This document shows positions 20,280 to 21,407 of a stretch of 21,407 bases of DNA, piece after piece. This stretch comes from a virus. Below the pieces are notes generated by a model. That model was given only the letters and a program-made list of their open reading frames with translations. It searched no databases and was not told the origin of the DNA. How positions within the stretch are numbered: the stretch's first letter is position 1; every line of letters starts with the position of its first letter. Location: IMG/VR virus record IMGVR_UViG_3300046514_000280, positions 1-21,407 of that record; one strand, 5' to 3'. Both the position numbers and the translations under genes were made by a program.

Positions 20280-20465
20280 TTGGAATTTGCAATCGCAATC
20301 GTGGTTGTGGGTTTAGCCGCCTTGCCTTTCTATGTTTTTGTATTGGCTAAGTGCGCAGCATCGGGTTGGGCCGCTGGGACGATATCTTATCTGTCCTATA
20401 CACGGAGGAAACAATCTAATGGCAAAGAGTCGCTTCACGAGTTTCAAGGACAAGATTGTCTTTAA
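20280..20465 (+). CDS. Small single-pass membrane protein with TTG start
   Basis: Encodes 61 residues. The only reasonable start is TTG at 20280, directly after the previous TGA, with AGGAG (20268-20272) seven bases upstream. Residues about 2-30 (FAIAIVVVGLAALPFYVFVL, then AKCAASGWAAG) form one membrane helix, followed by a polar basic tail. The last 47 bases overlap the SSB gene in another frame, which is a large overlap; the end of the protein may therefore be under little selection. Function unknown. Confidence 0.6.
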   Translation: MEFAIAIVVVGLAALPFYVFVLAKCAASGWAAGTISYLSYTRRKQSNGKESLHEFQGQDCL

Positions 20466-21407
20466 CGCTACTCAACAGCGTAACAAGGCAGCAAATTACG
20501 GTCATTTATCCATCCCGCGAGGATTTACGGTCTTCAAGGAAGAGCCCGGTTCCCGCATTTCTATTGATATTATGTCTTATGTTGTCACAGACCCCAACCA
20601 TCCAGATAAGGATGAGACAACGGGTAGTGCTGAAAAGGGTGGTCTTTGGTACCGTCGCCCTTACAAGTTGCATCGTAATGTTGGTGCTGATAAGTCATCG
20701 GTTGTCTGCCCCACAAGTATTGGGAAGAAGTGTCCGATTTGCGAGTATCGGTCAAAACTTCTTTCTGATGGTGTGGATTGGAAAGATGATGCAGTAAAGA
20801 ACGCCCGTCCCAGTTCGCGGTCACTTTATTTGATTATTCCCAAGGATAACAAGAAGTTTGAAGAGAAACCGCATCTTTGGGATATATCGGACTTTCTGTT
20901 CCAGGCTAAGTTGAATAATGAGATTGAGGAAAACCCTGATGAGCTTGGGGATTTTCCGCATCCTGCTAATGGGTTGACGTTAAAGATCCGATTCTCTGAA
21001 GAGAAGCTTGGTGGGAACACGTTTGCGGAAACCTCGCGCATTGATTTTGAACAGCGTGGGTATGCTTACGATGATGCCACTATTGATGCACTGCCCTCAC
21101 TTGACGAGGTCGTTACAATTAAGGATTACAAGGAAATCCAAAAGATGTTCCTTGAGGGTGGGGATGATGATGAACCAGAGGAAGAGAAACCAGTTATTCA
21201 GGTTACTCGTATCTCTGCGCGAACCGCACCCGCGCGAACTACACCAATAAGAACTGTTGTTGTACCTATAGAGGAAGAGACCGAAGAGGAACCAGAGGAG
21301 GAGCCCGAAGAGCCCGAAGAGGAGACACGTACGCCTTCTGTTTACCGTAGGCCTACACCGGTAGCGAAACCTGCAGAAAAGCCCGCAGCAAAGCCTCTAA
21401 CACGTGG
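20419..21407 (+). CDS. gp32-like zinc-containing single-stranded DNA-binding protein, cut by the right edge
   Basis: The frame runs open from the ATG at 20419 to the window end (329 full codons, no stop). GGAGGA (20404-20409) is nine bases upstream. A basic N-terminus (MAKSRFTSFKDKIVF) is followed by an OB-fold-like region. H85, C97, C105 and C108 have the His-Cys3 spacing seen in the zinc site of T4 gp32 (CPTSIGKKCPICEYR at 97-111). After residue about 250 the protein becomes acidic and low in complexity (repeated EEEPEEPEEE) with basic Arg/Pro/Ala interruptions. An acidic tail is typical of SSBs and recruits other replication proteins. Early codons favour C-ending forms, as in strongly expressed genes. 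Confidence 0.88.
   Translation, partial: MAKSRFTSFKDKIVFNATQQRNKAANYGHLSIPRGFTVFKEEPGSRISIDIMSYVVTDPNHPDKDETTGSAEKGGLWYRRPYKLHRNVGADKSSVVCPTSIGKKCPICEYRSKLLSDGVDWKDDAVKNARPSSRSLYLIIPKDNKKFEEKPHLWDISDFLFQAKLNNEIEENPDELGDFPHPANGLTLKIRFSEEKLGGNTFAETSRIDFEQRGYAYDDATIDALPSLDEVVTIKDYKEIQKMFLEGGDDDEPEEEKPVIQVTRISARTAPARTTPIRTVVVPIEEETEEEPEEEPEEPEEETRTPSVYRRPTPVAKPAEKPAAKPLTR

Overview
The window looks like part of a tailed bacteriophage genome (Caudoviricetes). Nearly all genes lie on the + strand and are tightly packed, many with ATGA stop/start overlaps. There is a complete phage-type replisome and no ribosomal, tRNA or host housekeeping gene. Shine-Dalgarno sites (AGGAGG or GGAG) are good and ATG, GTG and TTG starts are all used, so the host is a bacterium. 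I cannot name the host from this sequence.

Layout. Positions 1-2168 hold a gene remnant, a structured 330-bp gap (terminator-like repeat, 30-bp strictly alternating purine-pyrimidine run, promoter, leader hairpins) and two genes that are each followed by a terminator. The first encodes an AT-hook-like protein, the second a Pro-Thr-linker coiled-coil protein. Positions 2230-5272 run from a possible helicase loader through small membrane and zinc-ribbon proteins to a DnaB-like helicase with a cysteine-rich insertion. One short gene (5280-5594) is on the - strand, convergent with the helicase. Positions 5762-6410 form a self-contained unit: near-consensus promoter, one GC-rich gene and a strong terminator.

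From 6463 to the right edge I see no terminator, which suggests one operon of about 15 kb behind a TATAAT box at 6429. Its first half is a nucleobase or DNA modification module: GTP cyclohydrolase I (FolE), a short-chain dehydrogenase, a radical SAM enzyme, a methyltransferase-like protein, a shortened QueC, an HTH protein, a NUMOD3-like mini-protein, an HiPIP/pyrophosphatase-like protein, a PIG-L deacetylase, a glycosyltransferase and a TGT/DpdA-like transglycosylase. The last four overlap by 4 bases each. The second half is the replisome: sliding clamp, uracil-DNA-glycosylase/exonuclease fusion, separate family A polymerase, DnaX-like clamp loader, coiled-coil protein and a gp32-like zinc SSB cut by the window edge.

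Main idea: FolE and QueC supply a 7-deazaguanine precursor, DpdA puts it into DNA, and the co-translated deacetylase and glycosyltransferase may decorate it with a sugar. The 7-deazaguanine part rests on recognisable families. The sugar part is inferred from gene order. QueD and QueE are not in the window.
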